Notes under the pieces: generated by a model
Database searches by the model: none
Seen by the model: only the letters and a program-made list of their open reading frames with translations
What the model was told of the DNA's origin: nothing
Made by a program: the position numbers and the translations under genes
Shown here: positions 6,757 to 12,380 of the stretch, piece after piece
Layout of the letters: each line of letters begins with the position of its first letter
How positions within the stretch are numbered: position 1 is the stretch's first letter
Source: Alphaproteobacteria bacterium UBA2947
Lineage (GTDB): Bacteria; Pseudomonadota; Alphaproteobacteria; Rs-D84
DNA length: 12,380 nt
Reading direction: 5' to 3'
Assembly: GCA_002348925.1 (NCBI GenBank)
Contig: DEBV01000012.1
Coordinates: forward strand, 3,982-16,361

Positions 6757-8811
6757 ATGTCCAAGGATAAAAACGAAACAAAAATTCAGGTTGTATCGAC
6801 GTTGACTTGCGAACTGGATTCTATAAAGAAACGTTCGGGCGAAGTGGTCCCTTTTGATGCGAAAAAGATTTTTGAAGCAATTAAATCTGCGGTTGCAGTC
6901 ACCCGCGAAGTTTCAGATGCGGACATTGTTAAAATTACCCAAGATGTTTTGAAAAGATTGGATAAAAAATATGCTGGTCAAACACCAAATGTTGAAGATA
7001 TACAAGATATAGTTGTTCAAACTTTGATGGATTCACGCGCATATAAAACGGCAGAATCTTATATCGTATATCGTCAAAAACGCGCCGAGATTCGTGATTC
7101 GTTGGTTGATGCAGTTGCTGTTATTGACGGCTATGTTTCTGAAGCAGACTGGCGTGTTAAAGAAAATGCAAATATTGGTTATTCTATTGGGGGACTTATT
7201 TTGCGTTCTTCTGAACGTATGACCGCTGAATATTGGTTAAGCATTTATCCAAAAGAAATTGCAGAAGCACACAAATCTGCTGCGTTCCATATTCATGATT
7301 TGGGTTGGTTGACTGGTTATTGCGCGGGTTGGTCTTTGCGTGAATTGTTGTACGAAGGATTCAATGGTGTTCCTGGATATTTACAATGTGAACCAGCAAG
7401 ACATATGGCAACTGCGATTTCCCATATGGTGAATTTCTTGGGAACATTGCAAAACGAATTTGCTGGGGCACAGGCGTTCTCTTCCGTAGATACATATTTG
7501 GCACCTTATGTTCGTGTTGATAATTTATCTTATGCAGATGTTAAAAACGCTATGCAGACATTGGTATTTAATTGTTCTGTACCATGTCGTTGGGGAACAC
7601 AGACACCATTTATTAACTTTACTTTCGATTGGACTTGTCCAAAAGATTTGCGTGAACAGCGTCCATTTATCGGTAAAAAAATGGTTGATTTCAAATACGG
7701 CGATTTGCAACCCGAAATGGACATGATTAACAAAGCGTTTATCGAAGTTATGACCGAAGGCGACGCAATGGGCCGTCCATTTACTTTCCCAATTCCAACA
7801 TACAACATCACAGACGATTTTCCATGGGAACATCCAAATGTAAAACCTTTGTTTGATTTGGCTGCGAAATACGGAATACCTAATTTCCAAAATTTCTTGA
7901 ATTCTGATTTGAACCCAACAGATGTACGTTCTATGTGCTGTAGATTGCGTCTTGATGTGCGTGAATTGTTAAAGCGCGGTGGCGGCTTGTTTGGTTCTGC
8001 TGAAAAGACAGGTTCTATTGGTGTTGTGACAATTAACTTGGCACGTCTTGGTTATACTCACAAGGGCGACCGCGAAGGACTTTTGCGCGAATTGAAAAGA
8101 TTGCTTGATTTGGCACGCGATTCTTTGGAAATCAAACGTAAAATTATTTCCAAAAATATGGAACGCGGACTTTATCCATTTACAAAACGTTATCTGGGTA
8201 ATTGGAATCATCACTTTTCAACGATCGGTGTTAACGGTGCAAATGAAATGGTTATGAACTTTACAAACGGCACAGATAACATCGCAACAGTATTTGGTAA
8301 AAACTTGGTTTTGGAAGTGATGGATTTCATCAGAACTAATTTGGCTGATTACCAAGAAACAACAGGCAATCTGTATAATTTGGAAGCAACGCCAGCCGAA
8401 GGTTGTGCATATCGTTTCGCAAAAACAGATAAAAAGAATTTCCCAGATATTTTAACCGCGGGAACTGAAGATGCACCATATTATACAAATTCAACTCAAT
8501 TACCAGTGTATTTCACAGACGATCCATTTGTCGCACTGGAACACCAAGAAGAATTACAACGCAAATATACAGGTGGCACAATGTTGCACTTGTATATGGG
8601 CGAACCAGTTTCATCTGGCGAAGCAGCTGAAAAAATTGTTCGTACAATTTTTGAAAACTATAAAGTGCCATATATGACATTGACACCTACATTTTCAATT
8701 TGTCCGAAACACGGCTATCTGCCAGGGAGACACGAATTCTGTCCAAAATGTGATGCAGAAATCGCGGCAAACAATAACGATTGTCAATGTAAATGTGGCG
8801 ATCACGAATAA
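6757..8811 (+). CDS. nrdD: Anaerobic (class III) ribonucleoside-triphosphate reductase, large part lacking the glycyl-radical segment
   Basis: A 684-residue cytoplasmic enzyme that reduces ribonucleoside triphosphates to deoxynucleotides without oxygen. Residues about 22-110 form an ATP-cone (KKRSGEVVPFD...YRQKRAEIRDS) for allosteric ATP/dATP sensing. The ten-stranded barrel follows, with NCSVPCRWGTQTPF and the finger loop SMCCRLRLD (C394/C395), where the thiyl-radical cysteine should lie. The C-terminal zinc site is C649, H652, C662, C665. Family members normally continue from here into a glycyl-radical loop (RVxGY type). This one instead stops after an unusual CQCKC tail (C676, C678, C680), and the loop is encoded by the next gene. 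AAGGGG (6745-6750) supports the start. Tandem NrdR boxes control the operon nrdD - radical subunit - nrdG. Confidence 0.95.
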   Translation: MSKDKNETKIQVVSTLTCELDSIKKRSGEVVPFDAKKIFEAIKSAVAVTREVSDADIVKITQDVLKRLDKKYAGQTPNVEDIQDIVVQTLMDSRAYKTAESYIVYRQKRAEIRDSLVDAVAVIDGYVSEADWRVKENANIGYSIGGLILRSSERMTAEYWLSIYPKEIAEAHKSAAFHIHDLGWLTGYCAGWSLRELLYEGFNGVPGYLQCEPARHMATAISHMVNFLGTLQNEFAGAQAFSSVDTYLAPYVRVDNLSYADVKNAMQTLVFNCSVPCRWGTQTPFINFTFDWTCPKDLREQRPFIGKKMVDFKYGDLQPEMDMINKAFIEVMTEGDAMGRPFTFPIPTYNITDDFPWEHPNVKPLFDLAAKYGIPNFQNFLNSDLNPTDVRSMCCRLRLDVRELLKRGGGLFGSAEKTGSIGVVTINLARLGYTHKGDREGLLRELKRLLDLARDSLEIKRKIISKNMERGLYPFTKRYLGNWNHHFSTIGVNGANEMVMNFTNGTDNIATVFGKNLVLEVMDFIRTNLADYQETTGNLYNLEATPAEGCAYRFAKTDKKNFPDILTAGTEDAPYYTNSTQLPVYFTDDPFVALEHQEELQRKYTGGTMLHLYMGEPVSSGEAAEKIVRTIFENYKVPYMTLTPTFSICPKHGYLPGRHEFCPKCDAEIAANNNDCQCKCGDHE

Positions 8812-8832
8812 TCAAAAAAACAAAAAAAGGAA

Positions 8833-8838
8833 AGGAGG
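8833..8838 (+). promoter_or_regulatory. Perfect Shine-Dalgarno of the radical subunit gene
   Basis: AGGAGG lies five bases before the ATG at 8844. It is much stronger than the site of nrdD (AAGGGG) or nrdG (AGGG, ten bases away). It argues for independent, high translation rather than a frameshift product. Confidence 0.85.
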
Positions 8839-8843
8839 AAACC

Positions 8844-9023
8844 ATGAACCCACAACAAAGAACAAAATGTGAAACATTTTCACGCTCTATGGGATATATC
8901 AGACCAGTGAAAAACTTTAACATTGGTAAATATGCTGAATTCTGCGAAAGAAAAACTTTTACAGAAGCAAATTCTTTAAGTGCTGGTGCACGTCATGCTG
9001 AATTGTTAAAGATGGCTGCATAA
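8844..9023 (+). CDS. Stand-alone glycyl-radical subunit of class III ribonucleotide reductase
   Basis: A 59-residue protein that corresponds to the missing C-terminus of NrdD. Residues 7-39 (TKCETFSRSMGYIRPVKNFN, then IGKYAEFCERKTF) match the class III reductase ending, in which an R-x-x-GY motif holds the radical glycine and is followed by P-V-x-x-W/F-N-x-G-K and E-F-x-x-R. The radical glycine would be G17. The remaining tail (40-59) is not recognised. It should dock into the NrdD barrel and be activated by NrdG, encoded 16 bases downstream. The gene is in another frame from nrdD and 32 bases after its stop. Short proteins of this type are, as I recall, annotated in other proteobacteria, so this is unlikely to be a recent break. 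Function is inferred from sequence. Confidence 0.85.
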   Translation: MNPQQRTKCETFSRSMGYIRPVKNFNIGKYAEFCERKTFTEANSLSAGARHAELLKMAA

Positions 9024-9039
9024 TCAGGGTTAATGGTTT

Positions 9040-9744
9040 ATGAAAGAATTACAAATCGGCGGCCTGGTTTCCTTTACAACGATAGATTATCCTGGGAAAT
9101 TGGCCGCTGTATTATTTTTAAAAGGATGTCCACTGAATTGCGAATACTGTTCGAATTCGCATCTGATTGCGGTGGAACAGGGCGAATACGACCCAAACAA
9201 AGTATTTGATTGGTTGCGTGCACGTGTCGGTAAATTGGAAGGCGTCGTCTTTTCTGGGGGGGAAGCGCTGATGCAGGCGGACACAACAATTGAATACATG
9301 AAACGCGTGAAAGAATTGGGCTTTTCAATCGGTTTGCACACGAACGGTTTTTATCCAGATTTGTTAAAGAAAGTTGTCGATATTGTCGATTGGGTTGGGC
9401 TTGATTTCAAAGCAACACGCGAACACTACAAAGATTTGACAGGTATCGATGTTGCATACGACCGCATGATTGAATCATTAAAGTTTTGGGTTTCAACTGG
9501 ACATGGACTGGAAGTGCGCACAACATGTGATCCGCGCTTTGTCAGCAAAGAAGATTTGCTGGAAATTGCAAAAATTGCGAGTAATTTCGGTGTTAAAAAT
9601 TTCGCAGTACAAAAATACACCCCTTATCACGAAGCGGAAGCGCGCGAAACAACACCTGCACAACGCGAACAGTTTTTCAACGACGATGAATTAAAACAAA
9701 AAATAGAAAGTTTATTTGAAAGCGTAATCTGGCGGAATAATTAA
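9040..9744 (+). CDS. nrdG: Anaerobic ribonucleotide reductase activase, radical SAM protein
   Basis: A 234-residue radical SAM enzyme that uses a [4Fe-4S] cluster and S-adenosylmethionine to make the glycyl radical on its partner. The cluster motif is C30-x3-C34-x2-C37 (GCPLNCEYC). SAM-binding SGGE is at 72-75, and LHTNG and VGLDFKA follow in the expected order. The opening (IGGLVSFTTIDYPGKLAAVLF) is typical of the longer activase subgroup NrdG2, as is the length. It is third in the operon, 16 bases after the radical subunit gene. AGGG at 9026-9029, ten bases ahead, is a modest ribosome binding site, fitting an enzyme needed in catalytic amounts. Its substrate here should be the separate 59-residue protein. 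Confidence 0.94.
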   Translation: MKELQIGGLVSFTTIDYPGKLAAVLFLKGCPLNCEYCSNSHLIAVEQGEYDPNKVFDWLRARVGKLEGVVFSGGEALMQADTTIEYMKRVKELGFSIGLHTNGFYPDLLKKVVDIVDWVGLDFKATREHYKDLTGIDVAYDRMIESLKFWVSTGHGLEVRTTCDPRFVSKEDLLEIAKIASNFGVKNFAVQKYTPYHEAEARETTPAQREQFFNDDELKQKIESLFESVIWRNN

Positions 9745-9774
9745 AAAATACCATCAAACGATGGTATTTTTTTT
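9743..9774 (+). terminator. Terminator of the nrdD-nrdG operon
   Basis: TACCATC (9749-9755) pairs with GATGGTA (9760-9766) around AAAC, flanked by A6 and T8. It overlaps the end of the nrdG stop codon and closes the operon. Confidence 0.92.
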
Positions 9775-9893
9775 AGAATCCGTATTTAAAAGATAATTTG
9801 CCAGTATGATTTGTGTGGGGGGCACGATTTATACAAATATGCTCAATTTTTTTAATTTCACACACTTTGTGTGTTCAATAACAAAAATTGGCA

Positions 9894-9908
9894 GGCTCTG
9901 GTCGGAAT
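9894..9908 (-). repeat. Copy of the tRNA-Leu 3' end
   Basis: Fifteen bases (GGCTCTGGTCGGAAT on the plus strand) are identical to 10083-10097, the acceptor and T-arm end of tRNA-Leu, in the same orientation and 189 bp away. The copy is followed by CCA two bases after the match (TGCCA against ACCA). This could be an attachment-site remnant or a decayed tRNA fragment. Confidence 0.6.
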
Positions 9909-10022
9909 GGAATTCCACCACGATTTTATCGTGGTGGACACCTTTCGCACACGTAAGGTTCAAACTGCGTTATCACTTGTTTTCACCAACTATCGTGCCG
10001 AACCTTCGGTTCGCTTCCGACC
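9894..10022. other. Structured intergenic segment with nested inverted repeats
   Basis: No gene is recognised between nrdG and tRNA-Leu. This segment folds as a closed multibranch structure. GGTCGGAA (9900-9907) pairs with TTCCGACC (10015-10022) and encloses two hairpins. One is an 11-bp hairpin TCCACCACGAT/ATCGTGGTGGA (9914-9938, TTT loop). The other is CGAACC/GGTTCG (9999-10013, TTC loop). A weaker ACCTT/AAGGT pairing lies between. No T-tract follows the hairpins, so they are not terminators. It may be a non-coding RNA or a small interspersed element. The rest of 9775-9893 shows only a short CACAC/GTGTG hairpin at 9859-9873. Confidence 0.4.
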
Positions 10023-10038
10023 AAAAAACATAACAAAC

Positions 10039-10072
10039 AAAAAAACACACACCGCAAGGGTGTGTGTTTTTT
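10039..10072. terminator. Terminator after tRNA-Leu, able to act on both strands
   Basis: ACACACAC (10045-10052) pairs with GTGTGTGT (10060-10067), with A7 on the left and T6 on the right. It lies seven bases beyond the tRNA 3' end on the minus strand and ends the rpmB-tRNA unit. On the plus strand it could end a transcript of the 9894-10022 segment. Confidence 0.88.
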
Positions 10073-10078
10073 CGTTTC

Positions 10079-10163
10079 TGGTGGCTCTGGTCGGAATCGA
10101 ACCGACACTCCTTTCGGAACTTGATTTTGAGTCAAGCGCGTCTACCAGTTCCACCACAGAGCC
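10079..10163 (-). tRNA. tRNA-Leu, anticodon CAA
   Basis: An 85-base tRNA. The acceptor GGCTCTG (10163-10157) pairs with CAGAGCC (10089-10083), followed by A and an encoded CCA (10081-10079). The anticodon stem CTTGA/TCAAG encloses loop CTCAAAA, giving anticodon CAA (plus-strand 10127-10129), which reads UUG. The long variable arm (TTCCGAAAGGAGT) and the D-loop GGTAGACGCG are type II features of leucine tRNAs. The T-arm is GTCGG-TTCGATT-CCGAC. It begins only 21 bases after the rpmB stop with no promoter between, so it is probably cut from the rpmB transcript. Confidence 0.97.
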
Positions 10164-10184
10164 AGAACTGTTGCAACTGCCTTG

Positions 10185-10559
10185 TTATTTTGCAGCTGCT
10201 TTTTTAGATTCAACCTTTTTTACCAATCTTGCACTGCGTGTTGGCTTGTGTACAGGCTTTTTCGCAGGTGCTTCGGCTTTACCGTTTTTCTTTTCAATGG
10301 CTTTTTTGATTGCAGCCATATCAGGTGTCAAACGGGATACAGGTTTCGCCATTACATAGGCGTCCAATCCACCGTGTTTGGTCAATGTACGCAATCCAGC
10401 GGTCGAAATACGAAGGCTGAAATCACGTCCCAAAATATCACTGTGGAACGATAATTTTTGTAAGTTAGGCAAGAATGTGCGTTTCGTATGGCGCATAGAA
10501 TGCGATACATTCATTCCTACCATTGTTTTCTTTCCAGTTACTTTACATACACGTGGCAT
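10185..10559 (-). CDS. rpmB: 50S ribosomal protein L28 with a basic C-terminal extension
   Basis: A 124-residue large-subunit ribosomal protein. The core (about 1-80) is clear: MPRVCKVTGKK, NVSHSMRHTKRTFLPNLQKL, then the LRIST-AGLRTL region. The sequence reads as alphaproteobacterial L28. Family members are usually about 78-100 residues; here a tail from about residue 92 is rich in Lys, Ala and Pro (KKNGKAEAPAKKPVHKP...KKAAAK), probably disordered and rRNA-binding. AAAGGA (10567-10572), seven bases ahead, fixes the start. The gene is followed by tRNA-Leu in the same unit and preceded by its own promoter, 78 bases after the DUF4301 stop. Confidence 0.95.
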   Translation of the reverse strand: MPRVCKVTGKKTMVGMNVSHSMRHTKRTFLPNLQKLSFHSDILGRDFSLRISTAGLRTLTKHGGLDAYVMAKPVSRLTPDMAAIKKAIEKKNGKAEAPAKKPVHKPTRSARLVKKVESKKAAAK

Positions 10560-10586
10560 ATTTAAATCCTTTAATTACTGGGCAAT

Positions 10587-10615
10587 AATTTACAGTATAA
10601 TTTACCAAAAGTCAA
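10587..10615 (-). promoter_or_regulatory. Candidate promoter of rpmB and tRNA-Leu
   Basis: On the minus strand TTGACT (10615-10610) is followed after 17 bases by TAAATT (10592-10587). A better -10, TATACT (10599-10594), lies only 10 bases from this -35 and may be used with another element. Confidence 0.5.
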
Positions 10616-10637
10616 GTAATGTTTTTATTTTTTCGTG

Positions 10638-12047
10638 TTATTTTACTTGATGGGCGTCTTTTAACAGATCTGTCACCACTTTTACAGGCGAAAAAGTCGA
10701 TGCTGGGACCGCCACCAGTATTGTATTCCAGTTGGCCATTGCACCGTTCCAAAGCCCTGGACGTTCCATGGCACGCAAACTTTTTCCGTTTTTAGATTTT
10801 TCGGAAATAAAGCCTGTGTTTTCATCGATGTATTTGGTTAAATCGAATTTATTGCCGTTATAATCTTTTGGGGCGCATATCAAATCTACTGGATTAAAGT
10901 ATTCAGATTCCTTCATTATATCTTTTGATTCAGGGGCAATTTGGCTGGATTCTACAATTTGCAGACTGATTTTTCCACTTTTGTCGCGAACCCAGAACGG
11001 TCCACCACCTGGTTCGCCCGAATTTTTTACCACACCACAAACACGTAATGGACGATTTAAAATATCTTTGTATTCGTCCATCGATAAAAAGCCGTTCAAT
11101 TTTACACCAATTTCATTTGTTATAAAATTATGCACAGTTTCAATATCTGTATTTCCATTGTCGATTTTATGAATCAAATCAAAAATCTTGGATTGAACAG
11201 ATACTAATATACCCGCCAATAACTTTTTGTATTTAACCGTGTCCGAACAATCACAAGAAACATTGTCTATGTTTTTGATAAAGATTAAATCTGCATTTAT
11301 ATCATTAAGGTTTTCAATCAAAGCCCCATGTCCAGCGGGTCTGAACAATAAAGAACCATCAGGATTTCTGAAAGGAGTGTTGTCTAAATTTACTGCGATA
11401 GTATCTGTAGATTTTTTCTGTTCAGACATACTGATATCGTATTTGATTCCGTATTCAGATTCATAAAATGGCACAACACGATTTAATAATTCGTTAAAAT
11501 TCTGTCTGTGTTCTGGTGATACGGTAAAATGAAGATATGCCTTGTCGCCAGATGTTGCATATTTTGCGCCTTCGGTTAAATGTTCTTCGACAGGTGTTTT
11601 TGCAATATTTTTATATTTGTGAAAAGGAATCAAACCTTTTGGCATATTACCGTATTTATTTAAAATGTTGTTTATAATATCTGAATCATTTGATTTTGTT
11701 TCATCATAAAAAGCGAATTTATCAAAGTCTTTTATGGTTTTTTCAGCGACTGTATTCATATTACCAGTTGATGCAAAATCAAACAAATCTTTGAACATAC
11801 GGGTCGCCGCACCAGATGCAGGAACAAATTTTACAATTTTATGTGTTTTTGCGTACGCATCATAAATCTGTGTGAATTTTTCAATATCTTTATCATCGCA
11901 CAGAACCACGCCATCACCAGATATTGCAGGTTTCACAATATCTACAAAAGGGAAACCTTGTTCAAAATTTTTAATTTGTTGTTGTATATTATCTGTATCT
12001 AAATCATGAGATTTTATTTGTTGTAAATCTTTATCTGAAAAAAGCAT
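10638..12047 (-). CDS. DUF4301 family protein, predicted nucleotidyltransferase-like
   Basis: A 469-residue protein of the DUF4301 family, best known from Bacteroidetes and of unproven function. The N-terminal FVPASGAATRMFK (74-86) resembles the nucleotide-binding loop of sugar-1-phosphate nucleotidyltransferases. LLFRPAGHGALIENL (233-247) followed by ADLIFIKNIDNV (252-263) resembles the UDP-sugar pyrophosphorylase pattern in which an Asp near the end of the motif binds metal. RVCGVVKNSGEPGGGPFWV (335-353) and ERPGLWNGAMANWNT (428-442) are further conserved-looking blocks. No signal peptide or membrane segment is seen. AAAGGA (12055-12060), seven bases ahead, supports the start. It stands alone, divergent from the clpB-like gene. 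A nucleotidyltransferase role is inferred from motifs only. Confidence 0.85.
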   Translation of the reverse strand: MLFSDKDLQQIKSHDLDTDNIQQQIKNFEQGFPFVDIVKPAISGDGVVLCDDKDIEKFTQIYDAYAKTHKIVKFVPASGAATRMFKDLFDFASTGNMNTVAEKTIKDFDKFAFYDETKSNDSDIINNILNKYGNMPKGLIPFHKYKNIAKTPVEEHLTEGAKYATSGDKAYLHFTVSPEHRQNFNELLNRVVPFYESEYGIKYDISMSEQKKSTDTIAVNLDNTPFRNPDGSLLFRPAGHGALIENLNDINADLIFIKNIDNVSCDCSDTVKYKKLLAGILVSVQSKIFDLIHKIDNGNTDIETVHNFITNEIGVKLNGFLSMDEYKDILNRPLRVCGVVKNSGEPGGGPFWVRDKSGKISLQIVESSQIAPESKDIMKESEYFNPVDLICAPKDYNGNKFDLTKYIDENTGFISEKSKNGKSLRAMERPGLWNGAMANWNTILVAVPASTFSPVKVVTDLLKDAHQVK

Positions 12048-12073
12048 ATTTTAATCCTTTGTTTTCGAGATGC

Positions 12074-12079
12074 AGTATA
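12074..12079 (-). promoter_or_regulatory. Candidate -10 box of the DUF4301 gene
   Basis: TATACT on the minus strand lies 27 bases before the start codon. It is the same hexamer as the dehydrogenase -10, but has no convincing -35. Confidence 0.4.
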
Positions 12080-12137
12080 ACAAAAAACTTTCAAAAGTAA
12101 AAAATATTTTAGTGTTTATAGGTTTATTGTCCGATGG

Positions 12138-12165
12138 CTTGAATTTTAGAAAAGCGCGACTATAT
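12138..12165 (+). promoter_or_regulatory. Candidate heat-shock (RpoH) promoter of clpB
   Basis: CTTGAA (12138-12143) followed by CTATAT (12160-12165) gives CTTG-N18-CTATAT, close to alphaproteobacterial RpoH promoters. It fits the E. coli sigma-32 -10 less well. clpB is a classic heat-shock gene. Confidence 0.5.
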
Positions 12166-12197
12166 AAATAGGGAAATAAAAAACAAGAGGTAATTCG

Positions 12198-12380
12198 ATG
12201 AATCCAGATGATGTACAAGAAACGCCACAACAAGCGATTGAAAAATACACAACCGATTTTACTAAATTGGCTGCGGACGGTAAATTAGACCCCGTTATTG
12301 GGCGCGAAGATGAAGTGCGCAGAACAATTCAGGTTTTATCGCGCAGAACAAAAAATAATCCTGTGTTAATCGGAAACCCT
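12198..12380 (+). CDS. clpB: ClpB-type AAA+ disaggregase, 5' end only, lacking the N-domain
   Basis: The first 61 codons run off the window edge. After a short leader (MNPDDVQETPQQ) the protein goes straight into the first AAA+ module: AIEKYTTDFTKLAADGKLDP, VIGRED, RRTIQVLSRRTKNNPVLIG, stopping just before Walker A. In E. coli ClpB this begins near residue 160, after an N-terminal substrate-binding domain that is absent here. An in-frame TAA at 12177-12179 and AGAGG eight bases before the ATG show that the start is real. ClpB threads aggregated proteins together with DnaK. ClpC is a possible alternative; ClpA fits poorly. A heat-shock-type promoter lies upstream. Confidence 0.85.
   Translation, partial: MNPDDVQETPQQAIEKYTTDFTKLAADGKLDPVIGREDEVRRTIQVLSRRTKNNPVLIGNP

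Noticed and set aside
8793..8846. Programmed frameshift joining nrdD to the glycyl-radical segment
   Set aside because: The frames overlap for only 18 bases before the nrdD stop and no slippery sequence lies there. The A-runs are after the stop, and the small gene has its own perfect ribosome binding site.
9914..9938. Strong hairpin as a terminator
   Set aside because: No T-tract follows on either strand.
9871..10359. 162-codon plus-strand frame across the tRNA and rpmB
   Set aside because: Its middle (ALVGIEPTLLSE...) is the familiar false translation of a leucine tRNA, and the rest is antisense to rpmB.

Overview
This window is AT-rich bacterial DNA. It holds ten complete protein genes, one tRNA gene and the first 61 codons of a clpB-like gene. 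Ribosome binding sites are conventional and sigma-70 promoters are recognisable. Rho-independent terminators close most transcription units. The L28 sequence, the MsbA-type exporter and a possible alphaproteobacterial-type heat-shock promoter point to an alphaproteobacterium. Pyruvate phosphate dikinase and an oxygen-sensitive class III ribonucleotide reductase point to an anaerobic fermenter. An uncultured gut alphaproteobacterium would fit, but that is inference.

Layout. 52-357 (+) is a zinc-ribbon/TM2 membrane protein, convergent with an MsbA-like ABC exporter (383-2146, -) across a shared terminator. 2317-4977 (+) is pyruvate phosphate dikinase, convergent with a FabG-like short-chain dehydrogenase (5035-5796, -) across a second terminator. 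5973-6203 (+) is a DUF378 membrane protein with its own terminator. 6259-6756 is a 500-base intergenic region rich in repeats, dyads and a possible small transcript, and it ends in two tandem NrdR boxes. 6757-9744 (+) is an anaerobic ribonucleotide reductase operon. 9775-10078 has no gene but contains a structured segment carrying a copy of a tRNA 3' end. On the minus strand rpmB (10185-10559) is followed at once by tRNA-Leu(CAA) (10079-10163). A DUF4301 gene (10638-12047, -) is divergent from the partial clpB-like gene (12198-12380, +).

The most interesting system is the ribonucleotide reductase operon. Its large subunit NrdD ends just after the C-terminal zinc site and lacks the glycyl-radical segment. 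That segment, with a recognisable RSMGYIRP motif, is encoded 32 bases downstream as a separate 59-residue gene with a perfect AGGAGG ribosome binding site, followed by the activase NrdG. The enzyme therefore appears to be split into a catalytic barrel and an exchangeable radical-bearing subunit, comparable in concept to the stand-alone glycyl-radical protein GrcA/YfiD used with pyruvate formate-lyase. Two NrdR boxes 33 bp apart predict repression linked to the deoxynucleotide pool.

Other notable points are a ClpB-type protein that lacks the N-terminal domain at gene level, a DUF4301 nucleotidyltransferase-like protein in a proteobacterial setting, and an L28 with a long basic tail.
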